DNA of 64,000 nt, from assembly GCA_030549495.1 (NCBI GenBank), contig JAUIRK010000292.1:679001-743000 (forward strand), read 5' to 3'. Below, in pieces: positions 41,701 through 49,228 of this stretch (positions are counted from its first letter, which is position 1; each line of letters starts with the position of its first letter). The notes beneath the pieces were generated by a model that did not search any database, had not been told where the DNA came from, and saw only the letters and a list, made by a program, of their open reading frames with translations. Both the position numbers and the translations under genes were made by a program. The stretch comes from Nectonema munidae. Lineage: Eukaryota; Nematomorpha; Nectonematoida; Nectonematidae.

Positions 41701-44700
41701 ATAAATTTAGATAATTTTCATGGACGCGTATTTTCCTTTTTCTTAAAAACAATTTTACATTTTTCATAGCTTATATTCACAATCTAATATTAGTATTTAG
41801 AAATTGGAAATTATTTTATCCAATCTTACGCAAGGTCGCATTGTCAAAGAAATTATTGATCTTAAATGAAATTAAATATAAACAAAATAAACTTTTAGAA
41901 GCTGATATTGGTTCAGGGCTTGTTTTATTGTAGAGTTGCTAAGTTTGATGTAAAATTTTTTTTTGAAATAAAGCAAAATATACGTTTAAGTAAAGATTCT
42001 TTTTAAAAAACAAAAATAAACTGCTTCTTAAATAATTAAGATTTGCTGTTATTCTTGGAATGATTTTTTCTATCTCTATTTAATTTTTAATATCTTAATT
42101 ACGAATTGATTTTTTTAATAGGAGAAATCTTAAATAGACTTCTTGCACTCTCTTCATCCTATCTTTTAAACAACAAAGAATGGATGTTTTTGTCAACACT
42201 TTCAAACACCTCTTTATTATTTTTACAGGTACCTCCCCTCACTTTTTCCCATTTCTTACGATTATATTTTGACTTTCTTTTGTTCAAGATTTCTTCTAGT
42301 TTAGCGATTATTTGCAATGATTATTCCACCAAGCCAGAGTACTTTCAATCTCCTAACTTCACTCCACCGACCACTAAGCACTTTTTCGAAAAATTGTGGG
42401 ACCTACGTAATGATAAGTTTACATACCTTGTATCTTTGTGAGCAAACTTTTGTAGGATATGCAGGTTTATTTCCATTCTCAAAGAAATTGCATTTATCCT
42501 ACCTCATTTCTTCGTTATGAGTGGCGTAAATTGCGTCTTCTAAACCAAGCAATCTACGATTCATTTGCCTTTACAGGACTCCTCACTAATTTTAGCATTT
42601 TTCTTGTCATCAATCTTTTTTATGCCTACTTTTTCTAAAATTTTTGAGGTATGTATGCATACGGTCCAGTCGCGAGACTCTAATCATAGCGGGTGCAAAA
42701 CTGATTCTAATTGGGGCTGGACTATAAGTAAGTGTATACATTCATATATCTCAAGGGGGTTCGAATGTGGCAAAATTAATTTCCTTCCCCTCTCTTTTTA
42801 TCGACGGGTCTGTATACATGTAAATATAAATGTACATTAAAATAATTATCAATGCCAAGTATTTCATTTTTCCTAAGTGCATAGCACTAATTTTAATGAA
42901 TAACCTTGAAATTTTGACCGTAAACTGTATTAGTAGATAAATTGAATTAAACACATATAATTAGTGAATCCAAAGTTGATTCAGTTTTACAAATAAAGTG
43001 AACAGTCGTTAATAGGAAGAGAACATTAAAAAAATATTTTTCTTTAAAACAATGAATTTGTAGTCAAATTTACGGAGTAAATATAATACTAAAATATTAT
43101 TGAAATATTTTACAAAAAATGTCAAATACTCAATTATTTTTTATTAAATTAAATCTTATTTTTATTCTGCAAATGATGAAATAGAAGGCTAACGTTAACA
43201 AAAAATTATCTGCGCAGATGAGTCTTTATTTATGTCATAAATTTAAGTTCAAAATGTTTTGCATAAAAGGTCTTTTAATTTTATTCACCATACTTATTTT
43301 GTTCTTATTTTGTTCATATGGTAATCTATGCAATGCTTTTTAGTTTTTGCATTGTTTCATAAAAAGTTTCCTCAATCCAAAGTGAAAAATAATCAAGAAT
43401 TTTTCTCCATTTTTTCAAATGAAGGACCGAAAGTTGATCAGTTTCTAAAGTTTGTTTTGAGGATAAAGGTTAGTTTTTTCCATTTCAATTAATCCCAATA
43501 AAACTTTATTTTTAATTATAATTTTGGCCTCATCAAGCTGTAGGAAAATATAAATCGAGTGTTTAAACTTAAAGCCGTTATCTTAATCATTTTCACAACT
43601 TTATTGGTAATATGGAGTAGTACCAAAATCTAGTTCTTGCTTAGGAATCAAGCGTGTTCTGATTTCACAGTAATGACAAATAAATTTATAATAAAGCGCC
43701 TAAATTATGCAGTTGAAGGATCAGTTTTTCTTATTTGTTTCTTGACGTAAAATTTTCCCCTTACAATGTCTTCTTAAGCCAGATATGGCTGCTTGTCATA
43801 ATCTCTTAACCCATTAAGTACCATAGAAATCAGACGATATTTAAAAAAACGCAGAGGATTTATATTCGTCATTGAAAAAAGCAGACAAAGATGAAATTAC
43901 TTATGTTCCCAAATGGGAGCATTGGGGTTTAATGCATTTTTCTTTGAAACTATTTTTAGGTGTTATATAGGACTAACAGTACATATACAATTTTACATAT
44001 GTCATTCTTAATGATTCGCTTTAAGTTATTCAAATTTTGGCATATCAATGTAACGCAATGTTTTATAAATATCCACGTACACGCCATGAATTGCACGTGA
44101 TTCCCTTGCTATATTCACGAGTGTAATGCCAGGGTAAGACTTTGTCATGGGTTTGCAGACTAAATGTCAGCGGTATTCTCGACTAGTTAGTTGGGATAAA
44201 AAAGGCGTTGTTTTGTCCGTTAATTTTCATTATTATTTTTCTGTCTACTTTCTGTTGCAGCCCTAATTTGTCAATATTTAGGCATACAATCAACCTGAGT
44301 CATGGTATATTAATTGATCCAATTATTGCATATACGCATTTTGATTTGCTCTCTTATTCTCTCCCCATAGCGTACACATTAGATACTATCTATAGGTAGG
44401 AAGTTTTTTTTCATTTCTTTCTGTGTTCGTTGTTTTATACTGTTAAGTAAAAATTGACAAGCCAGGCATTTTGTATTATCAAAATTTGTATACTCAAGAA
44501 TTCCCTATAAAAATATCCATAGAAAAATTGTGTTATAATTTATTAGCTTATTATTATTATTATCAAAAATATTAAAAATTGAATCTATTTTTTGTTAATT
44601 TTATTTTTTATATTTATTAACTATTTAACTCAACATAGAAATCATGATTTATCAAAACCCATAACATTATTTCAGAAACAGAAGCGTAAAGATTACTCTC

Positions 44701-47700
44701 GAGAAATAGATAGAATTTTCGAGCTTTGTGAGTTGTCGAAAATATGCGAATCGATTTGTGCAGCGAAATTAAATTGCTATTAGTAGATCGGCCAACAAAT
44801 TCTCCAAATGGAAGATCTCTACAAATCCTTCTTTATAGTTATAATACATTAATACATTTTCAAACACATGGTTACGAACAGTTTATTCCGGGATTACTCC
44901 ATGGAAGTAAACGACAAACGATTTCAAAAATGATTTAGCCTAAAAAATGTTTGATTTAATAAAAAGCTGTTTTTAATATGTAAGTCAGGTTTTCAAAAAA
45001 TTCTAAATTTTTTCTTTGTCCAAAATTTCCTTCTTTCAAGGTTTTTATTTTCAAACAGTATAAAGATAGGGAAGTTTTTAATTACAGTGCTTTCACAATT
45101 ATGTTCTCTTCCGATCAGCAAGTTACTGTTATCAAAAAATGACAGTTCAATAGTATTTTGCATTTATAACGAAATGATATCAAAATTAACAAACATTTTG
45201 TACGATAAATATATCTTATGAATTTTCCCTAATCTTTAAAATGGGCGTCCCATCATATTAATGTAATATTAATCCGCAATAAATTAGCTCGTTATAAATA
45301 AATTTAGCAAATTTTATTATCGTTATAACACACGGCAAGCCAATCCAAGACCGGCTTCGAGATTTTTGGGTCTCAGCAATTGGATACGCAGGTTACTATA
45401 CACATTTCTGTGAATCGAGCTGAGCCTCAGGGGTGAGGGTGGGCAGCACTATCCAAACGCGTCTACCGTTAAGCCACATCTCCATCTTTTGCCATAATTG
45501 CTATACCTTAGATCACGGATGGTCAAACTGCGACCCGTGAACCCTTTCAATGTGGCACTCACTCCAATTTAAAATTTTCATTGAGAAGTATTTATTGCAA
45601 ATTTTACAAAAGTTTTAAAAAACTTTAGATCATTTTTTGAATGTTTTTAAAAAGCCTTGTTAAAAAACTCGTTGAAAACAACGGCGGGTACTTAAAAAAA
45701 TGTTATTTTTGCACAGGTAGAGTACATTGAATGATACTAATTTAGTAGATCATCGAACCGAATTTTAATTGCGACCAGTAGCTAAAAAATTTTATTCACC
45801 TGGTGTTACACAGTCAGATTATAAACTACTAATTCTTAATATATTTCATAACTTCCAGCTTAAACAGTGTAAAAATATTTTTGGTATACCTTTAGATTCG
45901 GTCACTCAGTTTGACGTAAAAATTTGAAAACAGGGTGTATAATTAAAGTACATTTTAATCGAAAATAGAAACATTTTTCTAGTATTGATTTGAGAGAATG
46001 TTGATTTCTCCTTTAACATTACAGTTTTTGATCCAATATATTTTAATAATAATTCTATCGTTGTTTTAAAGCATATAGAACTAGAATTATTGTGTTAATT
46101 TCAGTCTTACAAATTTTTAGGAGCCTCTTTCCCTTTCTATTTTGATATCACTGATGGCAAAGTTATTCTCACTTAGTAAAGTAAATATTGCTTTTTATAG
46201 TTTGTGGTTTCTAATTAATGCTTGCAATTATTTTCAACTTAAGGATGAAGTTAATTTTGAGTTTTCTATAGAATTTCAAGCTTTTTGGCCCAAGGCATTG
46301 TAATCATTTTGCCTACACGCACGCATATTTATTCTACTTCGCAAACTAATATTTAGGTCTGCTCCTGTTTCTCTTACAGTTTTGAACAAAATATTAAATG
46401 AAGTTTTAAACCACTCTATCAAATTACATCCCTTTAATTCCTCTTTTCTCAAAGTTAGTGCAGATGTCAATTTAGGTAAGAAGCTTTTCTTTCAAAATTT
46501 CATATATTTTAATCCTCAAATAGAAGTTATAAATTTCTCTTGGTGTAGGAATTTAATAACTTAATTAAATTCCAAAGGTTGTTCATTCTGATTTCTAATT
46601 TAGATAGACAGGATGAAGTCATATCTGCCTATAAGTGCTTCAGTTTCAATTCTTTGTCAATCGGATGATAAACGTAGTAAACTTTGCGAAATCCATGTCT
46701 TTACGGACCTCTTTTCCATATTTACATGAACAAACACATGTCCACGTTTTTACATCTGAATCACCATGGTTTGGATCGCTATTCCATCATTTTTTGATAA
46801 AGCACATGCACGAATGATATAGAGTCTAAGAAATTTATTGTTAAATGCCAATTAACCACCAGAAGCATTCCATTTTGCTAATCATATTGCTTGCAATCTC
46901 TATGAACTTGATTGAAAAAGCCTCAAATGATTTTAATAAGTTAGATTATAGAGATATGAATACACTGCTCATATATTATGTGTTAAAAATCTTATAGTCA
47001 ATTTACGAGTAATATTTTCTTTAGTATTAAGTGTTCGCCAACATAAAACGCTGTTCAGATGATGAAATAGATCGGCCGAGCTGTGCAAAGTATTCCGAAG
47101 CCGATCAAGCAGTTGCGGATTAATCTGTACATTACAACATTTTCTAAAAGTGTTGGATTAAAATAGAATAATCAACGAACTATAATAAGTTTGGATCAAC
47201 AGCCATTTAAAAATCGTTCAATAAGTAATTGATCTCAAAAAATTTTCCAAGCAGCCTACAACATGGAATTTTGGATTTTGGGAATTCTACTTCATTACTT
47301 TTTATCAACGGTAGATCTTGCTTGGAGTCCTCCTAAATGACTAAATTTAGCTTGTATTTTTGTACAACTCGATTCTAAGGTAAAAACACATCTTATAAGT
47401 AAATTGCCTGAATTATCCTATGTTCACAATAAGCTTGAAGTGTTTCCTCATTTTCACAATCATGCCTGCTTAGCTCAATATAAATAACATGAAGTTTGGG
47501 TAAATGAAAATTCAATAATTGAAACATCACTAGACATAATCTTTTAATCGCAATCTTTTTAAATGCATGAAGGGAACCTTCGCTACTTTTACATATATTT
47601 TTATATATCCTGAACGAAGCACGTGTTTCTTATTCACTTTTGATATTAGTCAGTTGCTTTGTAACATTTGTCAGATACTCAACTTTGCCAAAACCTTCAA

Positions 47701-48539
47701 ATCTCTTTTAGTAGCGAGTATTCAAAAATGCTTCTGGAATTATACTCTTGGTGGTGTCTAGTTCTATCTTGAAATGCCAATATTGATGATTTATTGATAA
47801 ATCCCTTAGAAATGAACAAAAAGAAAAATTAATAAACCCTACTTCAAGCATACCTTTTTTTCATTTGTATAATTCTAAAAGAGTTAAATAAAATTTAAAG
47901 TACAATTTATTGTCTATTTTTAAGAGCGTTCCTTTATACATATATATATTTAAGCTAATGAAGTATGGATTGAAGCCATAAAGTGTTACATTAAAGTATT
48001 GTACATCGATTCGAATAACGTGAACAATTTGCCTTTGACGTTGAACAGTGTCGTAATCGCAGTTATCAACAGTTTGATAAAAGCATTTAATAAAAGCGAC
48101 AACATCATGGAGGTTTTTAATTTTCTTATTCAAGCTTTTATATTATGATAAAATTTTGTACCTTCATTCAGGCTGTTATTTGTTGCCAATATCTGGAAAG
48201 TACTGATTATGCTCAAGCGCTAAATTTTTTAACTGATATAAACTTTAATGATGTTGTCCTGTTCGATTTTTTGTGGGATGTCAGTTTAATGGAATATTTG
48301 GGATTCCTTCACTCAAAATACTCGAATAACACAGAAAATAGAGAGCACATTGTAAGTTTCTCATTATGCCTAAATGCTTACTCTTTAATACCTATTTCAT
48401 ATCACTCTTTTAGATGAGGAAGATTGAACTGATTCAAAATAATGAAAATAACGATAAAAGCGTTATCAACAGAACCATCATTTCGAAACAAAGAAACTTC
48501 TTTATTTTCTTAATTAAAAAATATTTAATAAAGATATAA
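16399..48539 (+). CDS. INTS8: Integrator complex subunit 8 (whole gene, 25 coding exons)
   Basis: INTS8 is a core scaffold subunit of Integrator, the nuclear complex that cleaves nascent snRNAs and attenuates Pol II; it bridges to PP2A. Joining the exons below gives 2,904 nt, in phase throughout, for 967 residues plus stop (human ~995). The order of conserved blocks follows human INTS8 as I recall it: VAYDLACYLF (human VCYDLGAAYF), DDLLGYCSALDLP (KRLAGYCQACDVL), EPLSLSILISLMAKL (EPLVLTIILSLFVKL), FLKVSADVNLANEVWIEA (LIIQADIYFATNQYSA), LWDVSLMEYLGFLHSK (IWDVTILEYLTYLHHK). Identity is low overall, pointing to a fast-evolving lineage. Eleven introns are 51-70 nt and one may be only 26 nt; the longest are ~3-6 kb and carry transposons. 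Two junctions are uncertain (exons 18/19 and the GC donor after exon 19). Confidence 0.93.
17724..22538. other. INTS8 intron 3 (4.8 kb)
   Basis: Carries a hAT-type MITE (18562-18770), a purine-rich stretch near 18830-18930, a direct repeat GCTTGGAATTATAAAGAGCA at 17971 and 19029, and a small GC-rich patch at 19185-19260. The rest is featureless AT-rich sequence. Confidence 0.5.
18562..18770. mobile_element. hAT-type MITE with G-run
   Basis: Left end CAGTGGCGTAGTCAG, right end CTACCTACGTCACTTG: an imperfect inverted repeat of CAGTGGCGTAG type, common for short non-autonomous hAT elements. A run of G lies ~40 bp inside the left end. 209 bp, no coding capacity. Flanks (GACAGAAG / ATAGAAGA) are only a weak match as an 8-bp duplication. 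Confidence 0.6.
22539..22917 (+). CDS. INTS8: INTS8 exons 4-6
   Basis: Exon 4 22539-22667 (LYLVLELIKEFLNL, then QRQMLCLIIFHR), exon 5 22737-22802 (VLSLLLQNTFPSKPKK) and exon 6 22860-22917 (PGQIDQNLVNSVNEGIIKK). Human counterparts are MAVLLYNRWAIRTIVQSSFP and the segment before LKEQAADSILVLEA. Introns of 69 and 57 nt with GTGATA and GTATTT donors; all three phases (2, 2, 0) fit. Confidence 0.9.
23250..23290. repeat. G-run with CAGGGGCGCACATCCGG, transposon end relic
   Basis: The word resembles the CAGGGGCG-type ends of short hAT elements and leads into a homopolymer of G, as in the other MITEs here. The partner end was not found. Confidence 0.3.
23800..23970 (+). CDS. INTS8: INTS8 exon 7
   Basis: 57 codons in phase 0 at both ends: LNEIGDSSLLFLKSFLA, NKEMYLPPRKSFSI, then FLPEKLVKCQ. 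This matches human LKEQAADSILVLEAALKL through EEMQCQ almost position by position, with a shorter acidic linker. Acceptor TTGTTTTAG|C, donor CAG|GTTTTG. Confidence 0.93.
24542..27382 (+). mobile_element. 2.8-kb TIR DNA transposon with unnamed transposase family
   Basis: Inverted ends TAGGGGGCAGTAAA (left) and the complement of TAGGGCGCAGTGAAAA (right), with a second shared word CTTTTCAGGCATTGTT ~35-60 bp in from each end. ATGAATA (24535-24541) and ATGGATA (27383-27389) flank it, a 7-8 bp duplication with one change. It fills part of INTS8 intron 7 in the sense direction. TSD length suggests a hAT-like or related integrase mechanism, but the encoded protein is not a textbook hAT transposase. 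Confidence 0.8.
24791..27119 (+). pseudogene. Transposase-like protein of a family seen as uncharacterised in invertebrates
   Basis: Pieces in order: MDSQVAVLTRAAM and LPSKGVMLKNCCHHKREKG (24791-25210); after a frame change, CHCDIKVPKREVQFLLEQRS (~25207); LAATCDRYLISDYAGAA (25310-25636); after another, SLYFDGKKT, VESGNEYLTHITPESG and CVGSDGTNANVGSANG (25608-26069); then ASRWNTTW and RLYVAT (~26300); finally WTKELKTEPPYIA, HIHAVERGIKVMTEA and ARDGYIRQRLMSRKMMP (26682-27119). I know this block order from abundant, unnamed proteins of cnidarians, aphids and crustaceans. SLYFDGKK and GSDGT would suit two acidic residues of an RNase-H-like core (inference). At least four frame breaks, so inactive. 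Confidence 0.7.
27383..28904. other. INTS8 intron 7, AT-rich part
   Basis: No recognisable element; a small near-palindrome (AATGCGTCGGTACGCTAACG) sits at 27858. Confidence 0.35.
28905..29653 (-). mobile_element. Repeat family R, copy 2: complete hAT-like element with nested MITE
   Basis: Left end CAGGGTTTGGGCCAATTCTA; right end, read inward on the minus strand, TAGGGTTCGATTCTGAAT. The flanks ATACCACT (28897-28904) and ATGCCACT (29654-29661) form an 8-bp duplication with one change, as expected for hAT. Removing the nested insert leaves about 440 bp. Interior is rich in GATTC/GAATC words and shared with the copies at 10870 and 39010. Non-coding. Confidence 0.75.
29023..29321. mobile_element. 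299-bp hAT MITE nested inside repeat R
   Basis: Ends CAGTGCCCGCGCTA and the complement of CAGAGCCCGCGCTA (13 of 14 match). The 8-bp sequence TCATGTGA flanks both sides perfectly (29015-29022, 29322-29329). A G-run followed by GCTTGTGCCCC lies near the right end. The perfect duplication makes this one of the youngest insertions in the window. Confidence 0.9.
29788..29880 (+). CDS. INTS8: INTS8 exon 8
   Basis: 31 codons, VAYDLACYLFSQRD then FFSQVLSTYNE, aligning with human VCYDLGAAYFQQGS and REKFFRTKEL; in phase 0 at both ends, acceptor TTTTTATAG|G and donor GAG|GTATTA. This segment is part of the helical repeat (TPR-like) body. Confidence 0.95.
29881..32649. other. INTS8 intron 8 (2.8 kb)
   Basis: A GC-richer patch at 30340-30525 begins CAGGGCCGTCGATAAG and may be a hAT-type end; another at 31345-31505 repeats the word GCGACC in both orientations. 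A third patch at 31920-32170 is also unlike the background. None could be bounded. Confidence 0.35.
32650..32796 (+). CDS. INTS8: INTS8 exon 9
   Basis: 49 codons, phase 0 at both ends: SIEHDDLLGYCSALDLP, PMPSESNSK, LPHYSSLSRNYE. Human: TIDEKRLAGYCQACDVLVP, SSDS, and SQVHICLRSGNYQE. Acceptor GTTTTAAAG|A, donor GAG|GTAACA. Confidence 0.95.
32797..35411. other. INTS8 intron 9 (2.6 kb)
   Basis: Contains the SINE at 33846-33992; otherwise AT-rich with no supported feature. Confidence 0.4.
33846..33992 (+). repeat. tRNA-derived SINE, family A copy 1
   Basis: Starts GGCGTGAGTAAGGTTGGTTA (A-box-like) and has a clean Pol III B box GGTTCGATCCC at 33899. The body ends CTCGATGAAAACATCCCGCG GTACCG. Two further copies lie at 38761-38909 and 53338-53467, both inverted. 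This is the most intact promoter of the three. Confidence 0.8.
35412..35696 (+). CDS. INTS8: INTS8 exons 10-11
   Basis: Exon 10 35412-35503 (ETLRLLKDNLLNDDVPFIL) matches human EVIQIFIEDNLTLSLPVQF; exon 11 35555-35696 (FRFLSLLKEVLECGI, then QLFSYFASEFV) follows after a 51-nt intron. Phases 0-2 and 2-0 fit. Donors GTAAAT and GTAATA. Confidence 0.92.
36255..36873 (+). CDS. INTS8: INTS8 exons 12-15
   Basis: Exon 12 36255-36322 (VVADLLFNCSNNKHKRNLEN), exon 13 36376-36518 (FLVLKLPDSCNL, then LYPYVSHLFPVKNEQ), exon 14 36583-36704 (LERKLIVCKEPEQVKSLISK), exon 15 36760-36873 (IPYSSDKFVLTTLLVKAFQS). Human counterparts: LLEVCSRSV, AAFLKNVCLGLEDLQYVF, LEHQLILSVDPWRIRQIL and VILGIKDNLTRDLVYILMAK. Introns of 53, 64 and 55 nt. 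For exon 13 the acceptor TCGATAG|T is preferred over the later GCACAG|C because it restores the FL motif. Confidence 0.93.
36896..37032. mobile_element. TTAA-flanked MITE (piggyBac-like), copy 1
   Basis: Begins TTAACCCATTAAGTCCCAAT and ends in the complement of TTAACACATTAAGTACCA. TTAA with CCC-type ends is the piggyBac signature. 137 bp, non-coding. It starts 22 bp after the donor of INTS8 exon 15, so it sits at the very 5' end of intron 15. Confidence 0.7.
37033..38760. other. INTS8 intron 15, central AT-rich part
   Basis: No frame or repeat end supported between the MITE and the SINE. Confidence 0.35.
38761..38909 (-). repeat. tRNA-derived SINE, family A copy 2
   Basis: Inverted copy of the 33846 element: on the minus strand GCGTGAGTAGGGTTGGTTAG, B box GGTTCGGTCC, and the tail CTCGATGAAAACACCCTACG. 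Same length, scattered substitutions. Confidence 0.8.
39008..39488 (+). repeat. Repeat family R, copy 3
   Basis: Antiparallel to the copy at 28905-29653: ATAATCAGAATCACAGAAAT, CTAGAATCGTAATC, and later CAGAGTAGAAACCACGG shared with the 10870 copy. Ends at about 39485 in TTAGAATCAGAAATC. Fuller in the middle than copy 2. Confidence 0.75.
39489..40192. other. INTS8 intron 15, 3' part
   Basis: AT-rich; a GC-neutral patch near 39960-40120 shows no feature I can name. Confidence 0.3.
40193..40415 (+). CDS. INTS8: INTS8 exon 16
   Basis: 74 codons plus one base: EYPVAKKILMSIEQDLFQRS, then LLKLIKPEELVLELKAY, ending in SMDHTE. Follows SSSLK of exon 15 as human DFSHAKQLFAACLEL follows STVK. Acceptor CTTATTTAG|G, donor GAAG|GTATTT. 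Confidence 0.92.
40416..42121. other. INTS8 intron 16 (1.7 kb)
   Basis: Uniformly AT-rich with long T and A runs; nothing supported. Confidence 0.4.
42122..42548 (+). CDS. INTS8: INTS8 exons 17-19
   Basis: Exon 17 42122-42228 (SYLLNNKEWMFLSTLSN, human AFMLNWRENEYLT). Exon 18 starts 42289 (SSSLAIICNDYS, then FFEKLWDLRND; human KLGQLLAATCKEL and AKDLWEVV). Exon 19 starts 42456 (DMQVYFHSQRN, then LRYEWRKLRLLNQ; human RVSLIKQRE and YRSELLSFIKKLR). The 60-nt intron 17 is open in frame. The phase-correct way to join 18 and 19 is a 26-nt intron (42430-42455, GTATCT...TTGTAG); the better-looking donor at 42407 breaks the frame. Exon 19 ends CCAA|GCAATC, a GC donor, phase-matched to exon 20. Confidence 0.75.
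42596..43468 (+). other. Exon-like open segments inside INTS8 intron 19
   Basis: 42596-42648 (FFLSSIFFMPTFSKIFE, donor GAG|GTATGT) and 43367-43468 (EFFSIFSNEGPKVDQFLKF, donor AAAG|GTTAGT) are open and bounded by splice-like signals. They vaguely echo the hydrophobic pattern of the real downstream exons 20-22 but cannot be joined in phase to the later segments. Could be alternative exons, decayed duplicates or chance. Confidence 0.25.
43806..43940. mobile_element. TTAA-type MITE (piggyBac-like), copy 2
   Basis: TTAACCCATTAAGTACCATA at the left and GGGAGCATTGGGGTTTAATG at the right; inverted relative to the 36896 copy and sharing its interior (CAGACGATAT, ACGCAGAGGATTTATATTCG). The right TTAA has decayed. 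Confidence 0.65.
44252..44963 (+). other. Unassigned coding-like tract with poly(A) signal
   Basis: 44252-44396 (HTINLSHGILIDPIIAYTHF, donor TATAG|GTAGGA) and 44670-44938 in two frames: DYSREIDRIFELCELSKI, then RPTNSPNGRSLQILLYSYNT and HGYEQFIPGLLHGSKRQT before TAG. AATAAA follows at 44958. Amino-acid composition is protein-like, not AT-driven. I do not recognise the family; phases between the pieces do not fit without further exons. May be a processed or decayed gene fragment lying in the INTS8 intron. Confidence 0.3.
45331..45490 (-). repeat. tRNA-derived SINE, different head (family C)
   Basis: On the minus strand GATGTGGCTTAACGGTAGAC is a good A-box region and CAGCTCGATTCACAG a weak B box ~55 bp further. 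The patch is much GC-richer than its surroundings. It does not share the body of family A. Confidence 0.55.
45512..45600. repeat. hAT-type transposon end relic
   Basis: GATGGTCAAACTGCGACCCG resembles the GGTTCTCAAACTGCGGCCCG-like ends of vertebrate and invertebrate hAT elements. The other end was not found. Confidence 0.3.
46121..46475 (+). CDS. INTS8: INTS8 exons 20-22
   Basis: Exon 20 46121-46180 (EPLSLSILISLMAKLFSLSK), exon 21 46244-46299 (DEVNFEFSIEFQAFWPKA), exon 22 46357-46475 (LTVLNKILNEVLNHSI, then NSSFLKVSADVNL). Human: REPLVLTIILSLFVKL, ITAEHISIWPSSIP, ITVKELVRYTLSINP and WLIIQADIYFA. Introns of 63 and 57 nt, phases 0 and 2 fit. Confidence 0.95.
46476..47954. other. INTS8 intron 22 (1.5 kb)
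   Basis: Several open frames (46635, 47567) but none in phase or similar to INTS8; no repeat recognised. Confidence 0.4.
47955..48112 (+). CDS. INTS8: INTS8 exon 23
   Basis: 52 codons after completing the split Ala: NEVWIEAIKCYIKVLYIDSN, LPLTLNSVVIAVINSLIK, NKSDNIME. Human TNQYSAALHYYLQAGAV and DVYTDQVIKRMIKCCSLLNC. Donor GAG|GTTTTT. An open frame on the opposite strand here is a shadow. Confidence 0.95.
48172..48539 (+). CDS. INTS8: INTS8 exons 24-25 (C-terminus)
   Basis: Exon 24 48172-48351 (AVICCQYLESTDYAQALNFL, FDFLWDVSLMEYLGFLHSKY) matches human VAILCQFLREIDYKTAFKSL and DYIWDVTILEYLTYLHHKR. After a 62-nt GTAAGT intron, exon 25 48414-48539 reads MRKIELIQNNEN, then SKQRNFFIFLIKKYLIKI and TAA, like the basic human end QRRKKKFLQAMAKLYF. 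AATAAA at 48527-48532 overlaps the last codons. Confidence 0.96.
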
Positions 48540-49228
48540 ATATAGTGCAATACCATTTTTCCTCATTTACATATCATAATTTTTACACCAAATCCGACTT
48601 ATTTTGTAATGCGAAGTAATGAAACAGGAATCGAGGAATCAACCTACTTTGGATATAACTAACTTTGCTAGCAATTTTGATCAAGAGGCAAAAAATTTCG
48701 AGTTAAAGTTCATTTTTAATTTTCTCTTTTTGATGTAAACTTGAAGACCCAAACCTTATAAATACCAATACTGAATGTATAACTTATTTTATCATTATAT
48801 GCGTTACATGCGATTTTAAGTGTAAAAATGTTAAAAGTTATTATTCATCCTTCTAAAATTTTTGTGCTATTGACTCAAATTAACCAGGGGATTAAAATAA
48901 CCCAAATAATATTCCTTAATTAAGCGGATTTTTAAAAAAATTTAAAAGATATCAAATGTTGCAAAAAATAGAATAATAAAGATGGGGCCTGGGAAAAATG
49001 ATTTGTGCCCTATTAATTTTCATCAGACTTATAAACGTAAAAGTTTTTGAATTGAAGGAAAACAGTTTTCTCACTAACATACTTATATTTGAATATACTT
49101 TGACATCGATAAAAAAAATACCTCCTCAACATCCCTCCATTCTTCATATTTTTATGCTTCATAACACTTAATATACGGTTATATCTTGCGATATATTCAT
49201 ACACATATAATAATATATATATTCATAT
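48540..49228. other. Start of the 3'-3' intergenic gap
   Basis: AT-rich, no feature supported; would contain the INTS8 3' UTR. Confidence 0.35.

Larger units (their letters stand above)
42549..46120. other. INTS8 intron 19 (3.6 kb)
   Basis: Holds coding-like segments (see 42596-44963), a TTAA MITE (43806), a SINE (45331) and a hAT-type end (45512). Confidence 0.45.

Noticed and set aside
42526-42595. Intron GTAAAT...TTTTAG ending exon 19 early
   Set aside because: It links exon 19 to the exon-like segment at 42596, but the true downstream exon at 46121 matches human EPLVLTIILSLFVKL much better.
46604-46655. Candidate INTS8 exon (DRQDEVISAYKC) after exon 22
   Set aside because: It can be joined in phase, but joining exon 22 directly to 47955 gives ADVNLANEVWIEA, which matches human ADIYFATNQYSAA far better.
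47861-48133. Minus-strand 90-codon frame
   Set aside because: Lies opposite INTS8 exon 23, which has phase, splice and similarity support.
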